NCBI RefSeq assembly: GCF_022829515.1 | Contig: NZ_JAKSYL010000214.1 | Location: 1-64,000, forward strand | Direction of reading: 5' to 3' | Length of the DNA: 64,000 nucleotides | DNA from: Methylobacterium sp. J-048 | Lineage (GTDB): Bacteria; Pseudomonadota; Alphaproteobacteria; Rhizobiales; Beijerinckiaceae | Shown: piece after piece, positions 8,279 through 17,223 of the stretch | How positions within the stretch are numbered: the first letter of the stretch is position 1 | Layout: each line of letters begins with the position of its first letter | Position numbers and translations under genes: made by a program | The notes under the pieces: model-generated | Told to the model about the DNA's origin: nothing | What the model saw: only the letters and a program-made list of their open reading frames with translations | Databases searched by the model: none

Positions 8279-8623
8279 CTATTTCGCGGCCGTGATCACG
8301 GCTTCGATCAGGACGTTGGGGCCGAGCTCGGCGACGCCGATGGTCGACCGGCTCGGCAGGAGTTCGGGTGCGAACCATGCGGTCCAGGCCGCATTCATCT
8401 CGTCCTTCAGGTTCATGTCAGTGATGTAGAGCGTAGCCGTCAAGACCTTGCTCTTGTCGCTGCCGGTCTCGGCCAGCAGGGCATCGATGCGCGCCAGCAC
8501 CTGCTCGGTCTGCCCCTTCATCGAGACCGAGCGATCCTCGGCGACAATGCCGCCGAAATAGAGGACCCCCGCGTGCTCGACGACGCGGTGCATGATGGGC
8601 GTGCGGATATGACGGTCGATCAC
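8279..8623 (-). CDS. RidA family protein (enamine/imine deaminase)
   Basis: 114 residues, normal RidA (YjgF/YER057c/UK114) length. HRVVEHAGVLYFGGIVAEDR, QTEQVLARIDALLAETGSDK and ATLYITDMNLKDEMNAAW give the chorismate-mutase-like fold. The Arg of the usual family end motif (xRxxV near residue 93) appears in SRSTIGVAELG. RidA hydrolyses reactive imines/enamines to keto acids and ammonia. It is the last gene of the ABC/flavoprotein operon, where oxidases upstream would release imines, so the pairing is logical. Confidence 0.9.
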   Translation of the reverse strand: MIDRHIRTPIMHRVVEHAGVLYFGGIVAEDRSVSMKGQTEQVLARIDALLAETGSDKSKVLTATLYITDMNLKDEMNAAWTAWFAPELLPSRSTIGVAELGPNVLIEAVITAAK

Positions 8624-8653
8624 GGGGTGTGGTCCTTTCTGTGGAAACGGGGC

Positions 8654-9814
8654 TCAGCCGGCTGGCTGCATTAGGGCACCCCGGGGGGTTGAGCCGGTGG
8701 CGGCCCGGCTGAAGCGGTCGGGCGCGAAGGGCTCGATGGGGAAGCGGGTTCGTCCATCGAGGAGGAGGTCGGCGACGATGTCGCCGATCACCGGTGCCAG
8801 GGCAAAGCCGTGGCCGGAGAAGCAGAAGGCGTGCACGAGCCCGTCCGCGACCGCCGAGCGGCCGATCACCGGCAATTCGTCCGGCGTGACCCCCTCGATG
8901 CCGGCCCAGGCGTGCACGATGCGCGCGTCGCGGAGGATCGGGAACAGGTCGAGAGCCGTGCGGGCCGAATAGGCGAGACGCGGGACGTCGAGGCGCACCT
9001 GACCGGTGTCTAGATCCGCCAGGCCCTTGTGGCCGCCACCGATCATGACGTGCCCGCTCTCGGATTGCTTGAAGGAGAGCGGCCGCCCGGCTGCGCCGAC
9101 CACGGGTGTCAGGAACGGCGGCAGACTGTCGGTGAGGAGCATCTGGAACGCGTTGAAGCCGAGCGGGATCACTTCGCCCACCGCCCGGGCAAGGCGCCCG
9201 CCCCAGGCACCGGCCGCATTGACGAGATACGGGGCTGCATAGGTGTCCGCGTCCCGGCTCTTCAGGATCCAGCGTCCGTCCCGCCGCTCGGCGTCGGAGA
9301 CGCGCACGCCCTCAAGAATCTCCGCCTCGGCGGCTGTCGCTGCGCGGCCGAAGGCCTGCGTGGTCCGGAGCGGAACCGCGTAGCCGTCGCGCCGCGCGAT
9401 CAGGCCGCCGACCACGTGGCCGGCGACGGCCGGCAGCAGGCCGCGCAGGGTTGTGGCATCCACGACCTCTTCGTGACGGAAGCCCAGCGCGCGCATCTGC
9501 GCCGCGCGTTCGGTGAGGCGAACGAGTTCGGCCTCGGTCTCGGCCACCCGCACCTGCCCGACGCTGCGGAAGCCGCAGGTCTCGCCCACCAGGGTGGTGA
9601 TGCGATGCCATCGGTCGAGGGCTTCCAGCGCGAGCGGCACCTCGGCGACGTGGCGGCCCAAGGTGCGCACGCCGCCGGCTGAGTAGCCTGACGCGTTCGC
9701 GCCGACCTGCTGCGCTTCCAGTACGCGGACCCGGATGCCGCGCAGGGCGAGATGCAGGGCGGCAGAGAGGCCGTGAAGCCCGCCGCCGACCACGAGGACG
9801 TCAGACTCCCTCAT
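8654..9814 (-). CDS. FAD-dependent amine/D-amino acid oxidase (DAO family), distal copy
   Basis: 386 residues. DVLVVGGGLHGLSAALHLAL is the GxGxxG FAD site, GYSAGGVRTLGRH follows as in HcnC, glycine oxidase and sarcosine oxidase beta subunits, and AWAGIEGVTPDELPVIG and FCFSGHGFALAP close the FAD pocket. It oxidises a C-N bond to an imine. Start ATG 9814 overlaps the previous stop (ATGA). It is the second DAO protein of this operon (the other is at 12117), so two amine substrates or a heteromer are possible. Confidence 0.85.
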   Translation of the reverse strand: MRESDVLVVGGGLHGLSAALHLALRGIRVRVLEAQQVGANASGYSAGGVRTLGRHVAEVPLALEALDRWHRITTLVGETCGFRSVGQVRVAETEAELVRLTERAAQMRALGFRHEEVVDATTLRGLLPAVAGHVVGGLIARRDGYAVPLRTTQAFGRAATAAEAEILEGVRVSDAERRDGRWILKSRDADTYAAPYLVNAAGAWGGRLARAVGEVIPLGFNAFQMLLTDSLPPFLTPVVGAAGRPLSFKQSESGHVMIGGGHKGLADLDTGQVRLDVPRLAYSARTALDLFPILRDARIVHAWAGIEGVTPDELPVIGRSAVADGLVHAFCFSGHGFALAPVIGDIVADLLLDGRTRFPIEPFAPDRFSRAATGSTPRGALMQPAG

Positions 9815-10437
9815 GCGAGCTCTCCACCGTCCAGCTGCGGCGGATGCGGCTCCGGCGCCTCCGCGACGAAACTCGCAAGCGCCGCGAGGCTGACGGGCCG
9901 GGCCGGCCGGACCGGACCCGCAAGGATGCCGTGCGCGCGCAACCGCGCATCACGGGCCGGATCGGCGGGACGCTCCAGAAGCGCCGCGAGGTCGAACGGA
10001 TCCAGCCACGCCGTTCCGCTAGACTCCGGAAGCGACGCCGGGAACGGGGCTGCGGCAGACCCCGCCATCAGCGCCTTGGCAGCGGCAGCCCCCTGCCTTG
10101 CCGCGGCGTCCGCCGAGTCCGCGCCAGTCACCCGGCCGGCGGCCGATATGCCCAGGACGGTGGTGCGTCCCGCCCCGTCGGCGACGAGGTGGCCTTCCGT
10201 GAAGGCGCAGCCGAGGCTTGCCAGCAGCAGGGGCTCGTCGGCGCAGACCAGTAGGCGGTCGAAGGGCTCCGGCCGGACGCGGCCCGCGCTCTCGATCCAG
10301 AGGATCCCGGGCTCGGCATGCCAGCCAGTCGCCTGCGGGCGCGCGATCAGCACGGCCCCCGGCAGCCGGGCCAGGGCTGCCCTCCCAGCCGGACCGCCGC
10401 CCAGCACGCAGATCCGGAGCGCCACGGGCGCGCTCAC
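9811..10437 (-). CDS. small FAD/NAD(P)-binding-like protein of the oxidase operon
   Basis: 208 residues from a GTG start that overlaps the previous stop as GTGA. RICVLGGGPAGRAALARLPG is a dinucleotide-binding loop, and GISAAGRVTGADSADAAARQ looks like the second FAD contact of disulfide-reductase flavoproteins. In between most of the usual domain is missing, so it resembles a shrunken HcnB/OoxA N-terminal part. No Cys cluster. It may be an extra subunit or an assembly factor for the neighbouring oxidase. Not a named family to me. Confidence 0.65.
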   Translation of the reverse strand: MSAPVALRICVLGGGPAGRAALARLPGAVLIARPQATGWHAEPGILWIESAGRVRPEPFDRLLVCADEPLLLASLGCAFTEGHLVADGAGRTTVLGISAAGRVTGADSADAAARQGAAAAKALMAGSAAAPFPASLPESSGTAWLDPFDLAALLERPADPARDARLRAHGILAGPVRPARPVSLAALASFVAEAPEPHPPQLDGGELA

Positions 10438-11807
10438 GCGGCCGCGTCCTGCGGTTCCCGCGCCAGCTCGCCGACGGTCATCGGCTTGAACGGCGCCCGC
10501 GGCCGGAGCGCGCCGACCTCCTCCATCGAGGCCCCGCGGATTTCGGCGATCAGGCCGGCGACCACAGTCCCGCACATGCGGCCCTGGCAGGGGCCCATGC
10601 CAGCGCGCAGGAACGCCTTGACCTGGTTTGGCCCCGTGGCGCCGAGCCGCGCGGCCTCGCGGATCTGGCCGCCGGTGATCTCCTCGCAGCGACACACGAT
10701 GGTGTCGTCCGCGGGCGCCAGCACAGTCGGTGCAGGGGCGTAGAGCCGGTCGAGGAAGGGTCGCAGCGACAGCGCGGAACGCAGGGAAATGCGTGGGGCC
10801 GCCGCGCGCGCATCACGGGCCGCGGCATCGAGCTTCCCCAGGCGGTGGGCCGCGTCGATAGCCGCGAGCCGGCCGCTGGCAACCGCCGCCTCCCAGCCAC
10901 CGATGCCGCCGCCATCGCCCGCGACTGCCACGTTCGGGTGACTGGTGGCGCCCCAGGGGTCGAGGCGGGGCCGCCAGCACAGCTGCCGCGCGTCCCAATC
11001 GTGGTCAAGGCCGAGGGCCCGGGTGATGTGCGTCGACGGGATCACGCCCTCGTGCAGGAGCAGCGTGTCGCAAGGCAGCGAACCTCCATGCCAGTGCACC
11101 GCCTGGACGTGCGCATCGCCCTCCGCCCTTAGGTCGCGTACGCCCCGCACGACCTGAAGGCCGCGTCGCTTAGCCTCCCGGACGAGCGCAACGCCCTTAC
11201 CGAGGAGCCGGCGGCCGGTCCAAAGGCCGCCGGCGCGGAACGCATCCCAGAGCGCGCCGCCGGCACCGGTCTCAAGCAGCGTCAGCGGCCCGACCCCGGC
11301 ACGCAGAAGCTGGACCGCCAGCAGCCAGCACAAAGGTCCTTGGCCGGCGATCACCACGGCGCCCTGCGGGACGGCGCCGGCGGTTTTCAGCAGGATTTGG
11401 GCCGCGCCGGCGCTCATCACGCCGGGGAGGGTCCAGCCGGGGATCGGCACCGGTCGCTCCTGAGCGCCGGTGGCCAGCAGCACGCGCCGGGCCGCGAGTT
11501 CCGACGAAGCCCCACCGGCTTTCACCGAGAGCGCTCCTGTGTCGGGCGCGAGATGCCACAGCGTCGAGGAAGGCCTATAGGCGATCGTCGTGACGCCCCG
11601 GAATGACGCGGTGAGCGCACCGCCGGCGTCCAGGAACTCGCCCGCGAGGGCCGGGTCGCCGGAGGCGGATTCCACCGCGCGGAACACCTGCCCGCCCGGG
11701 GCAGCCTGCTCGTCGAGCACGGTGACCGAGAGCCCCAGCGCGGTGGCCTCAATGGCGGCGGCCATGCCGGCTGGGCCGGCGCCCACGATAGCGAGATCGT
11801 AGCTCAT
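10434..11807 (-). CDS. NAD(P)/FAD oxidoreductase with BFD-like [2Fe-2S] domain (HcnB/OoxA-like)
   Basis: 457 residues. YDLAIVGAGPAGMAAAIEAT binds FAD, GGQVFRAVES and the TGAQERPVPIPGWTLPGVM stretch are typical of HcnB, opine oxidase A and dye-linked proline dehydrogenase alpha subunits. Near the C-terminus, CRCEEITGGQIREA plus GMGPCQGRMCG supply four Cys for a BFD-type [2Fe-2S] cluster. In this family it passes electrons from the DAO subunit to the respiratory chain at the membrane face. It overlaps both neighbours by 4 bp, implying fixed stoichiometry. Confidence 0.88.
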   Translation of the reverse strand: MSYDLAIVGAGPAGMAAAIEATALGLSVTVLDEQAAPGGQVFRAVESASGDPALAGEFLDAGGALTASFRGVTTIAYRPSSTLWHLAPDTGALSVKAGGASSELAARRVLLATGAQERPVPIPGWTLPGVMSAGAAQILLKTAGAVPQGAVVIAGQGPLCWLLAVQLLRAGVGPLTLLETGAGGALWDAFRAGGLWTGRRLLGKGVALVREAKRRGLQVVRGVRDLRAEGDAHVQAVHWHGGSLPCDTLLLHEGVIPSTHITRALGLDHDWDARQLCWRPRLDPWGATSHPNVAVAGDGGGIGGWEAAVASGRLAAIDAAHRLGKLDAAARDARAAAPRISLRSALSLRPFLDRLYAPAPTVLAPADDTIVCRCEEITGGQIREAARLGATGPNQVKAFLRAGMGPCQGRMCGTVVAGLIAEIRGASMEEVGALRPRAPFKPMTVGELAREPQDAAA

Positions 11808-12136
11808 GCGGCCTCCGGGGCATTATGGTGGGGCCGGGCTGCGCGCGGTCCCTGCTGCGGCTCGATGCGCATGCCCGGCGCCACCGGGACCAGGCAGGCC
11901 TGGCGGTTGGCGACGCCGTCGATCTCAGCGAGACAATCGAAGCAGATGCCGATCATGCAATAGGGCAGGCGCGGAGCTCCGCTTACCGGCGTCGTGCGGA
12001 TCGCCGGGGCGCCGGAGAGCAGCACCGCGGCGGCGGCGGAAGCGCCCTCGGGGACGCGGACCACCGCGCCGGCCACGTACACGTCCACCAGCCGGTCCCG
12101 CGGGGCGGGGCGGGCTTCAGGCCGCCTTCTGAACAT
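11804..12136 (-). CDS. HcnA-like (2Fe-2S) ferredoxin subunit
   Basis: 110 residues. PYCMIGICFDCLAEIDG and RQACLVPVAPGMRI carry the C-x4-C-x2-C ... C cluster set of small HcnA/SoxA-type subunits. It should complete a three-part oxidase with the DAO (12117) and FAD/BFD (10434) proteins. Its ATG at 12136 lies inside the end of the DAO gene (20-bp overlap) and its stop overlaps the next ATG. Missing from the simplest opine oxidases, present in hydrogen cyanide synthase and hydroxyproline-type dehydrogenases. Confidence 0.85.
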   Translation of the reverse strand: MFRRRPEARPAPRDRLVDVYVAGAVVRVPEGASAAAAVLLSGAPAIRTTPVSGAPRLPYCMIGICFDCLAEIDGVANRQACLVPVAPGMRIEPQQGPRAARPHHNAPEAA

Positions 12137-13262
12137 CGAACCGTCTCGCGCTGAAGGGGGACATCTCCGGCGCCAGCGCGCCGGCTGCGATCATCGGGGC
12201 GAGCAGGTGCGCATGCGCCCCCGCCAGGGTCACGCCCGAATGGCAATTGGCCAGGAACGCCCCGGGGCAGCGCTCGGACTCGTCGTAGATCGGCTTCCCA
12301 TCGGGCGACATGACCCGCAGGGCCGCCCAGGCCCGGACGATGTTCAGTTCAGCGATCCACGGGAAGGTCTGCACCGCCCGTTGGGCGATGGCCCGCATGA
12401 TCGCGGGGGTCTGGCTCAGGGTGTCGAAGCCCATGTCCTCCTTGCTGTCTCCGAGGAGGAGCGAGCCCTCGTCGGTCTGGCGGACGACGTGGGTCGGCAG
12501 AGCGAGCACTTCGCGGGTGCGTTCCGTGACGAGGATCTGGCCGCGCTCGGGGCGCAGCGGAGCGGCGAGGCCGACGAGCGGTGCAAGGTCGGCGTTGCCC
12601 AACCCCGAGGCCAGCACGAGCCGGGGCGCCCGCACGATCGCCGTGCCAAGGCTGACGGAAAAATCGTGGGGCGCCGCCGTGACGGCCTCGACCCGGGCAT
12701 TCGGCCGGTAATGGCCGCCCGCCCGCTGGAACGCCGCGTGGAGCGCGCGCAGGAGATGCAGCGGGCTCGCATGCCCATCGTAGGGGGTCCAGGAGGCACC
12801 CACGACCTTGGGCCCGAGTCCCGGGACCATGTCGCGTAGCTCCGCGACACTCAGCATGCGGTATTCGTAACCGGCATTGCCGGCCTCTCTGCGGAGCTGC
12901 CCCATCAGCGCGTCACGCTGCGCCATCTCCGCGTCCGAGAAACAGAAATGCAGGCCGCCCGGCTGGTGCAGGCCGACGCCGATGCCGGTAGCCTCGGACA
13001 GATCCTCGGCGAGTCCCGGCCAGGCCTGCGCCGAGCCATGGGTCCAGTGCTGGTAATGGGGTGCGCCCAGGCCCTTCGACTGGACCCAGATCAACCCGAA
13101 ATTGCCCCTGCTGGCCCGGTGGGCGATGTCGCCCTCGTCCAGCATCAGCGTGGACAGGCCTTGCCGCTGCAGCCCGTACGCGATCGCTGCGCCCACGAGT
13201 CCGCCGCCGACCACGATGGCGTCGCGCGTCTCGCCCTGCAGCGTCTGTGTTGCCGAGATCAT
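12117..13262 (-). CDS. FAD-dependent amine oxidase (DAO family; HcnC/OoxB-like), proximal copy
   Basis: 381 residues. DAIVVGGGLVGAAIAYGLQR is the FAD loop; RASRGNFGLIWVQSKG is the variant seen in opine oxidase B and HcnC; VRAWAALRVMSPDGKPIYDE and FLANCHSGVTLAGAHAHLLA close the active site. With the two iron-sulfur subunits downstream it likely forms a respiratory dehydrogenase for an imported N-substituted amino acid (opine, hydroxyproline epimer or similar). The start overlaps the permease stop by 4 bp. Confidence 0.87.
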   Translation of the reverse strand: MISATQTLQGETRDAIVVGGGLVGAAIAYGLQRQGLSTLMLDEGDIAHRASRGNFGLIWVQSKGLGAPHYQHWTHGSAQAWPGLAEDLSEATGIGVGLHQPGGLHFCFSDAEMAQRDALMGQLRREAGNAGYEYRMLSVAELRDMVPGLGPKVVGASWTPYDGHASPLHLLRALHAAFQRAGGHYRPNARVEAVTAAPHDFSVSLGTAIVRAPRLVLASGLGNADLAPLVGLAAPLRPERGQILVTERTREVLALPTHVVRQTDEGSLLLGDSKEDMGFDTLSQTPAIMRAIAQRAVQTFPWIAELNIVRAWAALRVMSPDGKPIYDESERCPGAFLANCHSGVTLAGAHAHLLAPMIAAGALAPEMSPFSARRFDVQKAA

Positions 13263-14059
13263 GCGCGGCGCTCCCCGGTGAGGAGGCGGTCGATCGGGTA
13301 GAAGCGATCGAGCACCAGGAGGACCAGGGCGGTGCCGAGGATCAGGGCCGCCGACACGGACGCGACCAGCGGGTCGGTCATCTGGTCGATGTAGTTGAAC
13401 AGCTGCACGGGCAGCGGGTTGGCGGACGGGGAAGCCAGGAACAGGCTAACCGTCAGCTCGTCGAAGCTCGTGACGAAGGCCAGGATCCAGCCCCCCGCGA
13501 CGCCCGGGGCGATCAGCGGCAGGGTCACCCGACGAAACACGGTCAGGCGCGAGGCCCCGAGGCTCTCTGCGGCGCGCTCGATCCGCGGATCGAGACCCGA
13601 CAGGCCGGCCCCGACGAGGCGCAGCATGTAGGGGGTAATCACGATGACATGCGCGGTGACCAAGCCCGCGAAGCTGCCCGAGAGGCCAAAGCCGGAGAAG
13701 AAGCGCAGCAGCGCAACGCCCAGCACCACGTGCGGGATCATCAGCGGCGAGGCGAGGATCGCCACCAGAGCCCCGCGGCCGGGGAAGCGCCACCGGGCGA
13801 TCGCCAGAGCTGCCGGCACCGCGATCAGCGCGGATAGCGTGGCGGCCGTCACGCCGAGGCGCAAGCTGAACCAAAAGCTCTCCAGGAAGCGCGGGTTGTC
13901 GCCGATCGCGCGCCACCAGCGCAGGGAGAGCCCGTTGAGCGGCAGGGCGAGGTAACCCTCCCCGGTGAAAGATACGCCGATCACCACGAGCAGCGGTGCC
14001 AGGATGAAGGTGAGGAACAGCGCGTGGAAGGCCAGCGCCAGGGGACCGTTGCGGCTCAT
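13259..14059 (-). CDS. ABC transporter permease, PotC-type
   Basis: 266 residues with six predicted membrane helices. ESLGASRLTVFRRVTLPLIAPG is split here as the EAA loop (ESLGASRLTVFRRVTLPL) that docks on the ATPase. Members import spermidine/putrescine, iron or organic nitrogen compounds. It pairs with the PotB-type permease at 14056 and is coupled to both neighbours by ATGA overlaps. Confidence 0.92.
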   Translation of the reverse strand: MSRNGPLALAFHALFLTFILAPLLVVIGVSFTGEGYLALPLNGLSLRWWRAIGDNPRFLESFWFSLRLGVTAATLSALIAVPAALAIARWRFPGRGALVAILASPLMIPHVVLGVALLRFFSGFGLSGSFAGLVTAHVIVITPYMLRLVGAGLSGLDPRIERAAESLGASRLTVFRRVTLPLIAPGVAGGWILAFVTSFDELTVSLFLASPSANPLPVQLFNYIDQMTDPLVASVSAALILGTALVLLVLDRFYPIDRLLTGERRA

Positions 14060-14952
14060 GCCCGGCTTCCTCCCTTGCCACCTTCCGCGACTTCGCCCAG
14101 GCGGCGCATGGCCCGCGTCTCAACGAAGCGTGTCCAGATCAGCGTGGCGGTGAGGATCGCCACCATCAGCAGCGTCGCGAGCGCAGCGCCGAGCGGCCAG
14201 TTCAGCGTGTTCAGGAACTCGTTGTAGGTCATGCTCGACACGACCTTGAGGCGCTTTCCCCCGAGCATGGCCGGGGTCGCGAAAGCCGAGGCCGACAGGC
14301 AGAACACCATCAAGGCACCGGCCATGATGCCCGGCATGACGTTCGGGAGGACGACGCGGCGGAACACCGTCAGACGGCTCGCCCCAAGGCTGAAGGCCGC
14401 GCGCTCCAGCACCGGATCGAGCCGACCGAGACTCGCCCACACGGACAGAACCACCAAGGGCACCATCACGTGCACCAGGCCGATCACCACGGCGAGTTCG
14501 GTGAACATCAGGCGGAAAGGCGCGCCTGGCACACCGAGGATCGTCAGTACCTGGTTCACGAGCCCGGTCGTGCCGAGCAGCACCATCCAGCCGAAATTGC
14601 GCACGACCACCGACACGAGCAGCGGCCCGACCACGATCAGCAGCATCGCACCGCGCCAGCGCGGAGCCATGCGGTAGATGATCCAGGCTTCGGGCACGCC
14701 AACCAGCAGGCAGATCGCCGTGGTCCAGAGTGCGATACGCAGAGTCCGCAGCAGCGATTCTGCGAACAGGCTATCGGTCAGCAGGTCGCGGTAATTCTCC
14801 AGGCCCCAGCCGGGCAGGATGCCCTTCTCGAAATCGAACCCGTGCAGGCTGAGGAGCAGCACGCCACCGAGCGGCAGCAGCAGCGCGCCGGCATAGACGA
14901 CGAGGGAGGGCGCCGCGAGAAGCGCAGGGGTCAGGTTACTCCGGCCGTTCAT
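14056..14952 (-). CDS. ABC transporter permease, PotB-type
   Basis: 298 residues, six predicted membrane helices. The EAA loop reads FSLGASRLTVFRRVVLPNVM. First of the two permeases after the ATPase, overlapping it by 4 bp. The pair forms the inner-membrane channel for the solute bound by the protein at 15998-17038. Confidence 0.92.
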   Translation of the reverse strand: MNGRSNLTPALLAAPSLVVYAGALLLPLGGVLLLSLHGFDFEKGILPGWGLENYRDLLTDSLFAESLLRTLRIALWTTAICLLVGVPEAWIIYRMAPRWRGAMLLIVVGPLLVSVVVRNFGWMVLLGTTGLVNQVLTILGVPGAPFRLMFTELAVVIGLVHVMVPLVVLSVWASLGRLDPVLERAAFSLGASRLTVFRRVVLPNVMPGIMAGALMVFCLSASAFATPAMLGGKRLKVVSSMTYNEFLNTLNWPLGAALATLLMVAILTATLIWTRFVETRAMRRLGEVAEGGKGGSRA

Positions 14953-15998
14953 GCGCGTTCGAGCCGGCGCAGGCTGTGGGCATCCCAGTCTAGCGTCACC
15001 GGGGCACCCTCGTCGTGCGGCACGGAGCCGGTGTTCTGCAGCATCACGGCGAAGCTCCCGAGCGCCGTCTCGACGGCGTAGAGCCAGAAGCCCCCTAGGA
15101 AGAGGCGCGACTGCACCCGCCCGCCGAGCCCTGCGGCCCCATCATTGCCGATGCGCAGGCGCTCCGGCCGGATGGTGAGCAGGATGTCGCCCTGGCGATC
15201 GGCCAGGTCCGGCGGCAGTGCGAAGCGATGCCCCCCAGCTTCCGCCTGGCCGCCCCCCGCGCAGGCGGGCAGGCGGTTGCTGCGTCCCAGAAAGTCGGCG
15301 ACGAAGTCGTCCGCTGGGACGTCGTAGGCCCGCCACGGTGCATCGATCTGGACAATGCGGCCGCCCTGCATGATCGCCACGCGGTCGCACAGGGCCATCG
15401 CCTCCGACTGGTCGTGCGTGACCAGGATCGTGGTGACGCCGATCCTGCGCTGGAGTTCGCGCAGCTCGACCTGCATTTCCTCGCGCAGCTTCGCGTCGAG
15501 GTTCGAAAGCGGCTCGTCGAGGAGAAGCAGGCGTGGCTCGATTACTAGGGCGCGCGCTAGTGCGACCCGCTGCTGCTGGCCGCCCGACATCTGCCGCGGG
15601 AAGCGGTCGGCGAGATGGGCAAGGTGGACCAAATCGAGCGCCTCAGCGACGCGCTTTATGCGCTCCGCCTTCGACACCCGACGCATCTCCAGGCCGAACG
15701 CCACGTTCTCGGCCGCGGTCATGTGCGGGAACAGGGCGTAGGATTGGAACACCAGCCCGATGCCGCGCTTGGCCGCCGGCACCGTGGTCAGATCGCGCCC
15801 ATCCATCGTGATGCGGCCGCGGCTCGGGGCCTCGAAACCGGCTATCATCTGCAGCGTGGTGGTCTTGCCGCAGCCGGAGGGGCCGAGCAGGCCAAGGAAC
15901 TCCCCCGGGGCTACCGAGAAGCTGACCTCACGGATTGCCGTGAAAGCCCCGTAATCCTTGCCGATTCGGTCGAGGGTGAGGAAATGCGGGGCGGCCAT
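14949..15998 (-). CDS. ABC transporter ATPase, PotA/spermidine-type
   Basis: 349 residues: ABC domain plus C-terminal TOBE domain. Walker A GPSGCGKTT, Q-loop FQSYALFPHM, signature MSGGQQQRVALARAL, Walker B LLLLDEPLSNLD and switch His in LVTHDQSEAM are all intact. It drives import by the two downstream permeases. Start and the preceding stop share a base (TGATG), a tight translational link with the binding protein. Confidence 0.94.
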   Translation of the reverse strand: MAAPHFLTLDRIGKDYGAFTAIREVSFSVAPGEFLGLLGPSGCGKTTTLQMIAGFEAPSRGRITMDGRDLTTVPAAKRGIGLVFQSYALFPHMTAAENVAFGLEMRRVSKAERIKRVAEALDLVHLAHLADRFPRQMSGGQQQRVALARALVIEPRLLLLDEPLSNLDAKLREEMQVELRELQRRIGVTTILVTHDQSEAMALCDRVAIMQGGRIVQIDAPWRAYDVPADDFVADFLGRSNRLPACAGGGQAEAGGHRFALPPDLADRQGDILLTIRPERLRIGNDGAAGLGGRVQSRLFLGGFWLYAVETALGSFAVMLQNTGSVPHDEGAPVTLDWDAHSLRRLERA

Positions 15999-17038
15999 CA
16001 GCGCTCGACCTCGCGCTGCCAGCGGCGGGTCCAGTCAGCGCGGTTGCGGTTCACCACATCCCAATCGAGCCCGATGAGGCTCTTCACCTGATCCTCACCG
16101 TAGATCACCCGGTTGGCGACCTCGGGGGGCAGTTTGGTGGCCGGGTTGGTCGGTCCGGCGCCGTACTGGGTGGCAAAGGCCAGTTGCACGGCCGGCGAGA
16201 TCATATAGGCCAGGAACTTGTCGGCCAGGGCGGGCTCCGGGCTGCCGGTGACGGCGCATCCTGCGGTCATCAGGACTACGGATCCCTCCTTCGGCCGCAC
16301 GATGGCCAGGGGGAAACCCGCCTGCTGCATCGCTGCGACCCGCGAGGAGCCCCAGACTGCGAGCCAGATCTCGCCGGACTGGAACATCTCGCTCATCTTG
16401 CCCGGGCTGCTCTCGTAGGCGAGGACGTTCGGGTTGATCTGCTGGCGCAGCACTTTGAGGCCCGGCGCAATGTCGGAATCGCTGCCGCCGTTGATGCGCG
16501 AGACCATCGCCAGGGTGTGGACGCCGTACGTATTGTCGATGCCCGGGATGGCTATGTGCTGCCGGTATTCAGGCCGGGCGAGGTCCATCCAAGACGTTGG
16601 GACCGGTAGGTTCTTCTGCGCGAAGACATCCTTGTTGTAGGCGATGCCGGTGAAGCCGAAGCCGGTGCCGACGGCCTGATCGCTCGCAAGGCGGGCGATC
16701 GGGTACACGGCGTCCCGGGTGGTCTCCGGCAGCGGGCGGCAGAGGCCGAGCCCGGCCGCCTGGACCATCGGACCGTCGTCCAGCACGGCGACGCCGATGG
16801 TCTGATTGCCGCGCTGCGCCTGCATGCGGGCGAGATTGTCGGACGAGTTGCCGGTCAGGTAGTCGATCCGGACATTGTTCTCACGTTCGAAAGCCGGGAT
16901 CACGCTGGAGCGCATGACCTGCTCATAGCTGCCACCGTAGCCGGCAACAGTCAGGCGCTGTTCGGCCGCGGCCGAGGAGGCCGCCATGCTGAGCACGGTG
17001 GCCGTCGCAGTAAAGAGACCTAGTGTCGACCGCAACAT
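15998..17038 (-). CDS. extracellular solute-binding protein (PotD/AfuA-like)
   Basis: 346 residues. A Sec signal peptide spans about 1-25 (LFTATATVLSMAASSAAAEQ). The mature protein has the family 1 binding fold: YGGSYEQVMRSSVIPAFE, then NSSDNLARMQAQRGN, and a YGEDQ-type tail. GGAGG nine bases before the ATG fixes the start. First gene of the minus-strand operon that ends with RidA; it captures the amine/opine-like substrate in the periplasm. The ligand cannot be told from sequence. Confidence 0.92.
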   Translation of the reverse strand: MLRSTLGLFTATATVLSMAASSAAAEQRLTVAGYGGSYEQVMRSSVIPAFERENNVRIDYLTGNSSDNLARMQAQRGNQTIGVAVLDDGPMVQAAGLGLCRPLPETTRDAVYPIARLASDQAVGTGFGFTGIAYNKDVFAQKNLPVPTSWMDLARPEYRQHIAIPGIDNTYGVHTLAMVSRINGGSDSDIAPGLKVLRQQINPNVLAYESSPGKMSEMFQSGEIWLAVWGSSRVAAMQQAGFPLAIVRPKEGSVVLMTAGCAVTGSPEPALADKFLAYMISPAVQLAFATQYGAGPTNPATKLPPEVANRVIYGEDQVKSLIGLDWDVVNRNRADWTRRWQREVER

Positions 17039-17168
17039 TGCTTGCCTCCGTGAGCAATCGGAAAGCTATTCATGGGCATAAAACGAGCACGTCGATTCCG
17101 GCCTGAGCATCTCCGCGAATTTCCAGCCCCGAATGCTTTACAGCGTGCGATCTCTTGACGAGGGACGC

Positions 17169-17181
17169 AAATTCATAATTT
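17169..17181. promoter_or_regulatory. possible LysR-type operator in the divergent intergenic region
   Basis: AAATTCATAATTT is an exact 5-3-5 palindrome in the 185 bp between the binding-protein gene and the divergent LysR gene. It lies about 45 bp before the LysR ATG, in the usual place for an autoregulated LTTR site, and this strip is unusually A/T-rich. Assignment is positional. Confidence 0.4.
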
Positions 17182-17223
17182 TTGTCGTTTCATTCCTTTC
17201 AGTAGCGAGTTGCAGGATTTTGG

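Noticed and set aside
10434..13262. Hydrogen cyanide synthase (hcnABC) as the function of the flavoprotein set
   Set aside because: Subunit types match, but the ABC importer, second oxidase, RidA and opine-type LysR point to catabolism, not cyanogenesis.
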